Shown piece after piece: positions 39,910-49,067 of a stretch of 58,485 bases of DNA. This stretch comes from Candidatus Muiribacteriota bacterium (lineage in GTDB: Bacteria > Muiribacteriota > DAOVTB01), in NCBI GenBank assembly GCA_030633305.1, contig DAOVTB010000006.1:1-58485 (forward strand), given 5' to 3'. Below the pieces are notes generated by a model that saw nothing but the letters and a program-made list of their open reading frames with translations, searched no databases and was not told where the DNA came from. Position 1 is the first letter of the stretch. Every line of letters starts with the position of its first letter. Made by a program: the position numbers and the translations under genes.

Positions 39910-42900
39910 TTATTTTTCATCTGTCTCATTTTTTTTTATAAAATTTGTTTGAATATCATCAATTAAATTCCCCATAAGGGACCAGTCCTGAATTTTTTCC
40001 AATGTTTCTGCAGCAATTTTTTTAACATTGGAATCATGATCTTTAGTTAGTTTTACAAGAGGCAAAATAATTTCACTCATTACTATCTCGCCCAAAATCG
40101 TTGCTGTTACAGATTTCAATGCAGGATCACTCATTTCAAGTAAACCTGTCAGAAATGATATTTCAGGCAGGTTCAGTTTCGGTTCGCTTTCCTTCTTTGA
40201 AATGTCTTCAAGATAAAGTCTTTCAAGGTCACTTATGAGAATGTCTGAGAGTTCTTTTGAAACAATTGAATCAAGTGCTTCGATTGCGTTTGCTCTCATT
40301 TTTTTGTTTGTATCCTTGAGCCGTTGCTTTATTATTTTAAGCTTACTGTCATCAAAATTAAGGCTTAGAAAAGTAAAAATATTATCGAAAATTATGTCAT
40401 CCAGATTAAGCAATTCTTCAATTAATACAGTCGTATTATCATATTTTGCAATCAGCATCTGAAGGTGGTGTATCATGGATTTGTTTTTAAAAAGACATTC
40501 AAGCTCTTTTTTTATATAACTGCATAGTTCCTTGTTTGTCAAATTGATTCCAGCTTTATAAAAACAGGTGATCGTAATGTTTCTAATTCTAGGATCAGGA
40601 CTATCAAGGAGTTGAGTGAAAAAGTTTTTATACTTCACGTTGCTCAGGGCATGCAGGGAATTCAATGCCTTTTCTTTTATGAAAAATTCCTCAGCTTTAA
40701 AAAGGATACTTTTTAAAACAGTTTTTATTGAAATTACTATTTTTTCAGAACTATTAATTTCATCCAGTAAATTGATATTATCTGTCAACAGAATGTTTGA
40801 GAGTGTATCTGATACAACTGAAATATTTTTTATATCACTATCAAAGGAAAGGTTAATATCATTGATAAAATCAGAATTCATTTTTTCTAGTGCAATATAT
40901 GCATTTTTCTGCACATCAATATCTGAATCTTTTGTAGCTTTTATAATAAGCGGTGCATAGTCTTTGTTTTTAAGATCTCCAAAAGCATAAAGGGAGTTTA
41001 TTCTAGTCCATTTATCGTTGCTCCTGAGCATATTCTTCAAAGTCAGGATTCCTTTATCGACACTATATTTACAAAGTATTTTGGCGGCAGTTGCTTTGAC
41101 TCTGTCATTTGAATCGTTCAAGAGAGGTTGAATGTAACTTGAAGGAATTGGTTCTTCAAGGTGGAATATTTCTTCAAGGATATTTGCTCGCACTCGAGGG
41201 TCAGAGTCATCAAGACCGTTTACAAAAATTTTCCAGACATCTGGGATCTCAAATATTCTCAAACTTTTAACGATTTGAGCTCGAATGACAGCATCTTTAT
41301 GTGTAAACATCGATATGATCTGTGATTTGAATTCAATCATATTTGCTGATTCAATAAGATTGATTACTTTTCCAAGTATTTGGGAATTTTCAGACTCAAT
41401 GAGAATTTTCCTGGTTAATTTTGTTTTGATATTATCTGGAAATATTGTAAGCAAGGGAATTAGATTATTCAAAAAAACATATTCAGTATTTTCGTGATTG
41501 AGTGATGAGTGAAATTTTTCTTCAAGCCAGTTTAGTTTATCGTCTGAAATTATGCTTTTAATTGCTGTTATAATAATCTGATTATACGGAGTGTTATTCT
41601 GAAGCATTGATACAAGTAATTGAATTGAATTGATTAGATTCAGGTTGATAATGCATTTGATGGCATTTCTCACAACGACTTCGTTATTCGAATTTTTTAT
41701 TATTTCTATAATCTCTTTTTCAAAACCTTCGATTTTTATGTTACTGATAACAAACAATGCAGATGCTGTCATAAATTTATTTCCGGAGCGGAGCATAAAA
41801 TCCAGTTCTTTTCTAGCAATTTCTTTACCTTCAAGTCCCAACGTGTAAATAGCCATTATTGCATTGCCTTTTACTCGGTTGTTCTTATCTTTTACCAATT
41901 CGATAATCCTGTCTTGAAATTGTGTTAATTTTAGTTCGATGATCGCTTCAATCGTATTGGCTTTTATCCTGCTTTCTTCATTTGAATTTAGATTTTTTTC
42001 TATGATTGGAATTATACCCTTATGAGATAATTTTGATATTACTTTTATTGTTGTTGCTTTGACTCTTCCAACAGACTCTGTTTTTAATATATTGACAAGT
42101 AATTCTATGACTTCGTCATTATTGAAATTTCCAAGACTTTGTACTGCTGAAGCGCGGACGAAAGGATTGGAATCTCTGAGAGCTTTTTTCAGGGAGTTAA
42201 AAATCTGGGTAGAAAATTTAAATTTTCCAAGTGCCATTACTGCATTTGCTCTTACAGTTGGATTTGTATCGTTAAACATAGCATTAATTAATGGCTCTAT
42301 AGCATTGTTATCTCTGATCCCTGAAAGTGATTCTATTGCAGTAAATTTCATGTCGTAATTAGATTCACTTAAATTTTTGATTAAAAGTCTTACATAGTCT
42401 TTTTTCAAATATGATGCAAGTAATATCCAACCGATAAGTAGGATAATAGCAAGAAACATGTAATTTTTGATGTGAAAAGTATTAAGAAAAATAAGAATAA
42501 ATCCTGAAGACATTATAGCAATAGGTACAGCTAGTCCATCCAGAAACAATCGAATTCTTCCTCTGAACTGGTCTGGTATGGAGTTAAATAGAATGTGATA
42601 AACGCTGTCCTGTATTGAGTAAACCATGGAAATTCGACAGGATCTTAATAAAATTGCTGACCAAAGTGTTCCGGGGAAGATCAGGGTATTCAAAACTGCT
42701 AAAAACATTATACATGGAAATATGAACAATGAACTTCCTACTCCAAAATGTTTAAGAATTCGGTATGTTATAAAGATTTGGACGATGATTGCAAAAAAGG
42801 ATGAGCCACCTCTAACAAGTGAGTAAAGTGATGCAAGTTTTTCCGGTGAAGGGGTTTTGCTGCAGGTGATACCGAAATAATAATAATCACATATATAAAG

Positions 42901-43608
42901 TACAAGCCACATGCAGAAAAGAAGTAAGCCGAGTAATGACATGAAAGTTGATTTTCTAAAATACTGAAATCCTTCTGAAAAAGCGGCAATTCCTATTTTT
43001 GACGTTGTTTTTATGTTCAACTGAAAAGAATACTTTTTCATGATTCTAGAAAATAGCATGATGCTGATAATGGTTGCTGCGGACCAGACTAGAATAACAT
43101 GTGTTATCGAAAAGAGTGACAATGTATAACTGATTATAAACCCGGATAAAAGAGAACCGATTAATCCACCTGATGAGATTAATGGGAATAGTCTTTTGGC
43201 TTCACGCGTATTACATAGATCGTTGGCCAGAGCCCAGAATTGCATTATTGTTATAATCCAAATGATCTGGACTACTATGTATATAATAAAAATTCCGATT
43301 CTGTTTTGTAAATGTTGAAAGAATACAGAAATTGCGATTGGGAAACAGAAAATTAAACCCAACGTAATCATAAAAAGTCTGTCTCGTTTGAACCTGTCGA
43401 TGAAAAATAATGAAAAGAATGTAACAATAGAAGTCAGGATGGCGAACAATATGTACATGTATGGAAGACGATTTATTCCTCCAAATGGACTTGATAGAAA
43501 AAGTGAGTTTCCAATATTTATGCCGGTAATATTACCAAAGATCAGGAAAAAATAGAGGAATAGAAGATTATATAGTTTTTCTTTTTCGTTATCATTTATT
43601 ATAATCAT
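39910..43608 (-). CDS. NTT/MFS-like membrane domain fused to a long HEAT-repeat array
   Basis: The 1232-residue protein starts with about 410 residues of roughly twelve membrane helices (GNITGINIGNSLFLSSPFGG, FWALANDLCNTREAKRLFPL, LISSGGLIGSLLSGFIISYT) that look like the ATP/ADP translocase (NTT/Npt) branch of the major facilitator fold. The rest, about 430-1232, is HEAT repeats such as NPTVRANAVMALGKF and NPFVRASAVQSLGNF. Known NTT proteins are about 500 residues and lack this tail, so the fusion looks like a membrane sensor or scaffold. The start ATG overlaps the REC-GAF gene as ATGA. No transport substrate can be assigned. Confidence 0.8.
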   Translation of the reverse strand: MIIINDNEKEKLYNLLFLYFFLIFGNITGINIGNSLFLSSPFGGINRLPYMYILFAILTSIVTFFSLFFIDRFKRDRLFMITLGLIFCFPIAISVFFQHLQNRIGIFIIYIVVQIIWIITIMQFWALANDLCNTREAKRLFPLISSGGLIGSLLSGFIISYTLSLFSITHVILVWSAATIISIMLFSRIMKKYSFQLNIKTTSKIGIAAFSEGFQYFRKSTFMSLLGLLLFCMWLVLYICDYYYFGITCSKTPSPEKLASLYSLVRGGSSFFAIIVQIFITYRILKHFGVGSSLFIFPCIMFLAVLNTLIFPGTLWSAILLRSCRISMVYSIQDSVYHILFNSIPDQFRGRIRLFLDGLAVPIAIMSSGFILIFLNTFHIKNYMFLAIILLIGWILLASYLKKDYVRLLIKNLSESNYDMKFTAIESLSGIRDNNAIEPLINAMFNDTNPTVRANAVMALGKFKFSTQIFNSLKKALRDSNPFVRASAVQSLGNFNNDEVIELLVNILKTESVGRVKATTIKVISKLSHKGIIPIIEKNLNSNEESRIKANTIEAIIELKLTQFQDRIIELVKDKNNRVKGNAIMAIYTLGLEGKEIARKELDFMLRSGNKFMTASALFVISNIKIEGFEKEIIEIIKNSNNEVVVRNAIKCIINLNLINSIQLLVSMLQNNTPYNQIIITAIKSIISDDKLNWLEEKFHSSLNHENTEYVFLNNLIPLLTIFPDNIKTKLTRKILIESENSQILGKVINLIESANMIEFKSQIISMFTHKDAVIRAQIVKSLRIFEIPDVWKIFVNGLDDSDPRVRANILEEIFHLEEPIPSSYIQPLLNDSNDRVKATAAKILCKYSVDKGILTLKNMLRSNDKWTRINSLYAFGDLKNKDYAPLIIKATKDSDIDVQKNAYIALEKMNSDFINDINLSFDSDIKNISVVSDTLSNILLTDNINLLDEINSSEKIVISIKTVLKSILFKAEEFFIKEKALNSLHALSNVKYKNFFTQLLDSPDPRIRNITITCFYKAGINLTNKELCSYIKKELECLFKNKSMIHHLQMLIAKYDNTTVLIEELLNLDDIIFDNIFTFLSLNFDDSKLKIIKQRLKDTNKKMRANAIEALDSIVSKELSDILISDLERLYLEDISKKESEPKLNLPEISFLTGLLEMSDPALKSVTATILGEIVMSEIILPLVKLTKDHDSNVKKIAAETLEKIQDWSLMGNLIDDIQTNFIKKNETDEK

Positions 43609-45998
43609 AATTCATCAAGGAATATGCAGTTATCTACTGATTCGAAATGATTGCAGAGGTTGTTGAACTGAGTAATGATCTTTTTTTCAAGATCAAAATA
43701 GTATTCAGGAAAACTTGCTGCGATAACGTTAGGTATAAGATCAAACTTATTTTTTAATTGTTCAATTATCGTATTCACGACAATATTGTTTCCCTCACGT
43801 GTGGTTTCTGGTAAAAGTATCCAGAATTTATTATCAGGTTCATATGAGGTGATGTCAATATCTCTTAGTTGAGATTGAAGGAATTTACCAATATCAGAGA
43901 CATCTTTAACCGATAATTTGTGATCTGATTTTACCATTGGGAAAAAGATCAGTATCATTGACAGAGGCCTGTCATATCTTTGGGCTCTTATAGTTTCTTC
44001 TTTTAATCTGCTTAAAAAATAAGAGTGATTAAATAAACCGCTTTGTGGGTCTTTAACAGCAAAATGATAAAGCTTTCTTTTATCAATTATTACGCCGATC
44101 TGGTTTGTAATATTTTTGACGATTTTCAGGTCATCAGTAGAAAATTCGTGTTCATGATTACCCAGACATATGATTATTCCATTTGTTTGATTTCCTGTTT
44201 TGATCAATGAATACATTAAATTGAATGTAATACCTTTATTTGAATAATCATTGTGAATGGAATCAGTTTTGGCGTTTATCCATTTATCTGCAAGATTATT
44301 TACAAAATCATAGTAATCACCATGTTCATTATAGCAATTCAGTGAATCATTATCTTTTAAAAATATGAAGATCTCATCGTTGTTTAAAAGTAATTTTGTT
44401 TTTTCCGTAATGATATTGAGGATCTGATTTGTATCATCAAGCATATTGATAGCCTTACTTAAAGAGAAAAGGGTTGATATTTCCCAGTTTTTTCTATCAA
44501 CTTCAGTGAGGTTTTTTTTCATTTTACTATATAGATGAGAGTTTTCTATTATTATTCCGATCATATTTGAAAGTAGACTCATCAATAAAAAATCATCTTT
44601 ATCGAAATGAGCACTGTCATTTTTTCCAGTTACATTTATTACACCAAGCACTTTTTCCTGGTTAATTATGGGTACAGAAATGAATGATGCAGTGGAATAA
44701 TTTCTTTTTGTCCCGGTTTTGAATCTTTCATCCTGTGTAATATTTTTACTGAGTATTCCTTCTTTATGCTTGATAACCCAGTCTGTTACAGAACCTTCTT
44801 CAATTGGAAGGTCTGAATTTTTCAAAATATCACATGAAATTCCAATCCCTACACGAAAAAAGAACTTTTTAAGTGTTTGATCTATCAGGAACAAGGTTAC
44901 TTTGTCTGAATCAAGGACTTTGCTGATTACATTTACGATTGTTTCCATCAATGTAGATACTTCCAGTTGATTTTGTAAAAGTTTTCCTATTTCAAAAACA
45001 GTTTCAAGTTTTAATCCTTTAGTATAATCCGATATTTTAAGAGAATGGTAATTATGTGATGCTGTAAGCAGAGCAGAAAGTTGTTTGGATATAATCTTGA
45101 ATAGTGATGTTGAATCAAATGTTTTATTATTTTGAAAGACAAGTCCGATTTTTCCAATGATAGTATCGCCCAGTTCCAGTTTTGAACAGGTTTCATCATA
45201 ATCAAGGGGATCGTTCGAAAAATCCTTAGGATCAGTGGAAGGATATTTGATAAGCCTTTTGGTTATGGAAACATCTCCCTGTAGATTATAAAATCTGATA
45301 TCGCTTAATAGCGATTGATAATGATCTACAATTAAATTTGGCATATTATTCGGAGCATAAATAAATGTATTAAGTTTGTTATCAGACACTATGGACAGGT
45401 AAGCCATGTCCAGGTTAAAAAATAACAAAAGAAGTTCAAAACATTTTTCAACAGTAGTTGGAAAATCTGTCATGGAATCCGAAAGATTTGATATTTCTTC
45501 GATAATCATAAGATCATTGATTTTATTTTCAAGGATGGTATTTACTTTTTCCAAAAGGAAGCTTTCGTTGATATGTTGATCTTGATATTTTGAAATTATG
45601 CTTTTGGGATAGCTTGGATTATATTTATCAAGAAGATTTTGAATTTTTTGAAACAATATTTCAGGTTCAAAATTTTTGGAGACATATTCATCTGCACCAG
45701 CCTTTTTTCCCTGAAAAATTTTTTCTTTTTTCGTTAACTGGGTCAAAAGAATAAGAGGTATGTTTTTAAAAACGGGATCAGTTTTGAAATATCGACATGT
45801 TTGAAATCCGTTCATGACAGGCATTACAAGATCAAGAATAATAAGATGTGGAAAGAAAGAATAAGCTTTCTTTATTGCATCAACGCCGTTTTCGGCAGTT
45901 TCAACTTCATACCCATGAGAACTTAGCGTAAACTGCATGAGTTTCAGTACAGTTACACTGTCGTCAACTACAAGTATTTTATATTTTGAAGCGGACAT
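43605..45998 (-). CDS. Response-regulator hybrid: REC-GAF-GAF-GAF-degenerate GGDEF
   Basis: The 797-residue protein has a receiver (D12, D13, phospho-acceptor D56 in LIILDLVMP, then a K in EYVSKNF), three GAF-like domains (about 150-320, 325-510 with SVTDWVIKHKEGILSKN and GVINVTG, and 520-640), and a C-terminal GGDEF-type fold (KDPQSGLFNHSYFLSRLKEE). The signature loop GG(D/E)EF is replaced by EPDNKFWILLPET, so it should not make cyclic-di-GMP; it may bind GTP or act as an interaction domain. It is flanked by HEAT proteins in the same operon. Confidence 0.85.
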   Translation of the reverse strand: MSASKYKILVVDDSVTVLKLMQFTLSSHGYEVETAENGVDAIKKAYSFFPHLIILDLVMPVMNGFQTCRYFKTDPVFKNIPLILLTQLTKKEKIFQGKKAGADEYVSKNFEPEILFQKIQNLLDKYNPSYPKSIISKYQDQHINESFLLEKVNTILENKINDLMIIEEISNLSDSMTDFPTTVEKCFELLLLFFNLDMAYLSIVSDNKLNTFIYAPNNMPNLIVDHYQSLLSDIRFYNLQGDVSITKRLIKYPSTDPKDFSNDPLDYDETCSKLELGDTIIGKIGLVFQNNKTFDSTSLFKIISKQLSALLTASHNYHSLKISDYTKGLKLETVFEIGKLLQNQLEVSTLMETIVNVISKVLDSDKVTLFLIDQTLKKFFFRVGIGISCDILKNSDLPIEEGSVTDWVIKHKEGILSKNITQDERFKTGTKRNYSTASFISVPIINQEKVLGVINVTGKNDSAHFDKDDFLLMSLLSNMIGIIIENSHLYSKMKKNLTEVDRKNWEISTLFSLSKAINMLDDTNQILNIITEKTKLLLNNDEIFIFLKDNDSLNCYNEHGDYYDFVNNLADKWINAKTDSIHNDYSNKGITFNLMYSLIKTGNQTNGIIICLGNHEHEFSTDDLKIVKNITNQIGVIIDKRKLYHFAVKDPQSGLFNHSYFLSRLKEETIRAQRYDRPLSMILIFFPMVKSDHKLSVKDVSDIGKFLQSQLRDIDITSYEPDNKFWILLPETTREGNNIVVNTIIEQLKNKFDLIPNVIAASFPEYYFDLEKKIITQFNNLCNHFESVDNCIFLDEL

Positions 45999-46015
45999 TG
46001 GATTTACCTATGCAC

Positions 46016-46705
46016 TCAGAGTTCCGGTTGATCAGTTACTGAATCATCAATATATTTCTCAGCGTACCCGATTAGAGCCAGGACAGCATTTTTTGCAACG
46101 AGTTCATCTTTTTCAGCCAAAGCACTTATGCATTCATCCGTAAATTCCAGAACTCCAATTTCACCAAAAGCATAGAATGCACTTGCGCGCATCCAACGAG
46201 ATGGATCTTTTACCATTTTTTCAAAACATTCAATGATCTTGTCACGTAATTCGTCACATTGCCATAATGCAATAAGTGTATTTGATTTTGTTCTATTATC
46301 TGGATCATCAACCATAGGTAAAAGCAGTTTTTTTAACCGAGAGCTGCCGCATAACGAAAGTGCTTCAACGGTGTTGGCTCTGACCCTGTTATTTTCATCT
46401 CGAAGCAGTTTTGCAAGAAGTGGAATATAATCGTGATTTGAAGCAACGGGAAGAAATTTTACAACGGAAGCTTTTAACCTGTTATCTTTTGCCTGTTCCA
46501 GGTAATTTATTACTTCCTCAATTATCTTTGGATCCTTTGCGCGTGAGAGAACAGTGAGATATTTCAAAATGATATCAATATCTTTATTATTGATTATTTC
46601 ATTCTTGAAGAGAGCTTTTATTTCCTTCTCTCCAAAAGTAGTATTCATTAAATTTTCGATTGCTTTTTTTTCTGGAAGTCTTATGATTTCTTCTAGAGTT
46701 TTCAT
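46016..46705 (-). CDS. HEAT-repeat protein (soluble)
   Basis: About 229 residues of HEAT repeats (NRVRANTVEALSLCGSS, DNRTKSNTLIALWQCDEL, SRWMRASAFYAFGEIG) without a signal peptide or membrane segment. The repeats closely resemble those in the NTT fusion gene downstream (VRANAVMALGKF), which suggests they belong to one system. AGGAG lies eight bases before the ATG at 46705; the frame itself opens at a TTG at 46711. Its start lies 107 bases inside the end of the TPR gene. Confidence 0.8.
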   Translation of the reverse strand: MKTLEEIIRLPEKKAIENLMNTTFGEKEIKALFKNEIINNKDIDIILKYLTVLSRAKDPKIIEEVINYLEQAKDNRLKASVVKFLPVASNHDYIPLLAKLLRDENNRVRANTVEALSLCGSSRLKKLLLPMVDDPDNRTKSNTLIALWQCDELRDKIIECFEKMVKDPSRWMRASAFYAFGEIGVLEFTDECISALAEKDELVAKNAVLALIGYAEKYIDDSVTDQPEL

Positions 46706-48818
46706 CAACAATTCTCCTCTTGGAATTTAGCAGAAACGGAGTAGTCCCATGCTGTGAACATGTGACTGTATTATTAATATCAATAAGATATTTTCCATTA
46801 TCACAGGTATAAGAAATTATATCATAAATAATATTGAATTGTCCATTCTCAATTTCCAGATCAAGGCTTATACCTTCTATTGGAGGAGGCATAAGATATT
46901 TTTCATGTATGAGTTTAGGAATACTGAAATTCCCGCGGGTAACATAACTATTTCTATAAAGACTGCCCTTGAGGTCTCTGTTGAAATTATTAACTGCACT
47001 TTGTAAAACGACCTGCCTTATCCAGCATGATGTGATGGAAGCTATTTTCTTATATTTTTCCTGTTGTTTATATACCGGAAGTTGTTTGCCAAGTTGGAAA
47101 AGAAGTAGAGAGGCAAGGTCATATTTTTTTTGTTTGTAATAGATGAGCATCAGATAATAAATTGATTCTATATCTCCAGGGTTGTTTTCGATCGAAGTGA
47201 TATAGCCGATCCTCATATTTTCCAATCCTTCTTCTTTTTTTTGTGCTTCAAGGAGTATCTGAGCCTTTTCAAAGTAGGATTTTATCTGAGCTTTTATTTC
47301 GCTTGGAACAATTTCCTCTTCTATTGTGTCATTATTTTTTTCTTCAGTGTCATCATGCTGGTTTTGTTTCAGTATAAGATTATTTTCCCATCGCATGATC
47401 AGATTTTTATAATCATCAATATCGTCATTTTCTATTACGGATTTGTCTTCTTTCGCTGTATCTTCTGCATTTATTTCTTTTAGATCATTATTTCTTGAAG
47501 GCTCTTTATTTAAAAAAAGTGTAACAAGTTTTTCTTTTTCAAGGCCAAATGTCTTAACTGGTTTTCCAGGTTCAAATTCTGCATGTGCTTTTTTCAAACT
47601 GTCTACCAGAGAAATTTGAGCTTCACTTGAAAGAATTACATTGCCATGATCAAAAACCAGATCTTCTTCATCGAAATCATCCATGTCAATATCTATCTTG
47701 TCATCTGATGTTGTGTTGATATTAACATCAATATCATCATCTGTTTTTGAAACAGTCTGTATTTCTTTTGTAAAAACAACCTCTGTTTGATCCAGACTTC
47801 CAACTCCCTGCGTTGCTTTAATTGAAGCTTTTGCAATATAGTTTCTGTCTTCCTGGATAGAATCTCCAGGTGTAATTATTTCGAAATCAGTGTTTCTGAT
47901 TGATTCATCAATTTCAGTTTTTTTGGTAACATCAAAATATATCATGCTTTTAATCCTGTCGATTGCTTTTTTGATTCGTTCTTCTTTTGGTTTTCCAATA
48001 AGGCTTCTTTGATAACAAAGGAGTGACTTTCTTAAATCTTTTTTCTTTTCATAATATTTCCCGAGCCAGAACCAGTATGAAGATGGATTTGATGTTTTAG
48101 TAAGTACTTTTTTTTTCTTTTCAATTATTTCAAGATGTGTATTTTTTTCAAGCATGGATTTTGCCTCAGCATTTTCAGGATCAATTGAAAGGACTTTTTC
48201 AAATGCACGTTTTGCTTTGCCGTGTTTTTTTATACTTGTATAAAATTTCCCGCTTTGAAGCCAGCGTAATGCATTTTCGCTTTTAATAATCTTGTCAGAT
48301 TTACCAACTATTTCTACTGTGGACTCTAATTTTTTTTTAACTTCAACTTCAGGTGCATTTTTTACCTTCAATTTATTGAAAAGTGTAATGGCTTTGATAT
48401 TGAATGGATTGAGCTTAAGTGATTTTTTCACTGCGATCATCGATTTGTCAAACTGGCTTTTTTCAAAATGATATTCTGCATTTACATACCATTGAAATGA
48501 TCTTCCTTTTTGAGTAAAATCTACACTTTGAGAACCGGATATTTCATTAAAGGCAGCGTGTTTTTTTCTGATTTCGTAAAGAAGTTCGCTTGCTTTTACA
48601 TTTTCAGGATTAAGGTCAAGAGCCTTTTTAAGAGCTGAAACTGCTCGAGGTATGTCCACCTTTTTTTTGTAGTAATATTTACCATTAAGATACCAGTAGT
48701 ATGAGTTTTCGTCGTTGATTTTCTGGTCTGTTTTTCCGAGTAATGGGAATAAATTTACGAAAAATAAAACAAAAATGAGAATAACAATTCTTCCAAACAA
48801 TTTTGCTTTATTTTTCAT
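46599..48818 (-). CDS. Exported TPR protein heading the HEAT/TPR operon
   Basis: The 739-residue protein has an N-terminal signal or anchor (GRIVILIFVLFFVNLFPLLG) and then TPR-like units built on WYLNGKYYYKKKVDIPRAVS, RSFQWYVNAEYHFEKSQFDKS and similar, with an acidic low-complexity middle. Near the end is a module (YTCDNGKYLIDINNTVTCSQHGTT) of the CxxG...CxxHG kind seen in pseudopilin-like proteins. The last about 35 residues are very basic and overlap the HEAT gene. It is the first gene of a five-gene run 48818-38835. Confidence 0.7.
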   Translation of the reverse strand: MKNKAKLFGRIVILIFVLFFVNLFPLLGKTDQKINDENSYYWYLNGKYYYKKKVDIPRAVSALKKALDLNPENVKASELLYEIRKKHAAFNEISGSQSVDFTQKGRSFQWYVNAEYHFEKSQFDKSMIAVKKSLKLNPFNIKAITLFNKLKVKNAPEVEVKKKLESTVEIVGKSDKIIKSENALRWLQSGKFYTSIKKHGKAKRAFEKVLSIDPENAEAKSMLEKNTHLEIIEKKKKVLTKTSNPSSYWFWLGKYYEKKKDLRKSLLCYQRSLIGKPKEERIKKAIDRIKSMIYFDVTKKTEIDESIRNTDFEIITPGDSIQEDRNYIAKASIKATQGVGSLDQTEVVFTKEIQTVSKTDDDIDVNINTTSDDKIDIDMDDFDEEDLVFDHGNVILSSEAQISLVDSLKKAHAEFEPGKPVKTFGLEKEKLVTLFLNKEPSRNNDLKEINAEDTAKEDKSVIENDDIDDYKNLIMRWENNLILKQNQHDDTEEKNNDTIEEEIVPSEIKAQIKSYFEKAQILLEAQKKEEGLENMRIGYITSIENNPGDIESIYYLMLIYYKQKKYDLASLLLFQLGKQLPVYKQQEKYKKIASITSCWIRQVVLQSAVNNFNRDLKGSLYRNSYVTRGNFSIPKLIHEKYLMPPPIEGISLDLEIENGQFNIIYDIISYTCDNGKYLIDINNTVTCSQHGTTPFLLNSKRRIVDENSRRNHKTSRKKSNRKFNEYYFWREGNKSSLQE

Positions 48819-48846
48819 ATTTTTTGTACTCTTTTTTATCTTGGAC

Positions 48847-48867
48847 CGGCACAGTCAGACTGTGTCG
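48847..48867. repeat. Near-perfect palindrome CGGCACAGTC/GACTGTGTCG
   Basis: Ten-base arms around one base, with a single G-T wobble. It lies 28 bases upstream of the TPR gene start and might be an operator or a repeat. A similar small palindromic style occurs at 21085-21110. Confidence 0.4.
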
Positions 48868-48898
48868 CAATACATTTCTATACCAATTGGGCGGAAAC

Positions 48899-48981
48899 AA
48901 CTAATCTGGCGCAGGGGTCAAAGCAACTTTCATGACCTCGAACTTCGAGTTAACAAAAGTTCCATGTGACCCCATCTATAT
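48899..48981 (-). repeat. GGGGTCA-bounded element, copy D
   Basis: Reverse complement reads ATATAGATGGGGTCACA (48981-48965), a 26-base middle with GAACTT/AAGTTC pairing, and then a 40-base right end (48938-48899) that matches 21251-21290 with two differences. The ends agree with copy C while the middle is unrelated. Confidence 0.7.
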
Positions 48982-49031
48982 TGATATTGGGTATTGTTTG
49001 GACCTTTTTTATTTAATTTTTCCCTTGTTTT

Positions 49032-49055
49032 TCTTCGTGCCCTTCGTGGTAAAAT
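49032..49055 (+). repeat. Dispersed intergenic repeat (TTCGTGCCCTTCGTGG type)
   Basis: TCTTCGTGCCCTTCGTGGTA followed by AAAA. Inverted fragments occur at 21335-21351 and a diverged copy at 9727-9756. The space 48819-49067 holds no gene. Confidence 0.45.
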
Positions 49056-49067
49056 ATTTTTGTTTTT

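Noticed and set aside
41100-43000. Possible direct DNA repeats in the HEAT-array gene
   Set aside because: The protein repeats are real but the DNA has diverged; they are ordinary coding repeats and not a mobile or regulatory array.
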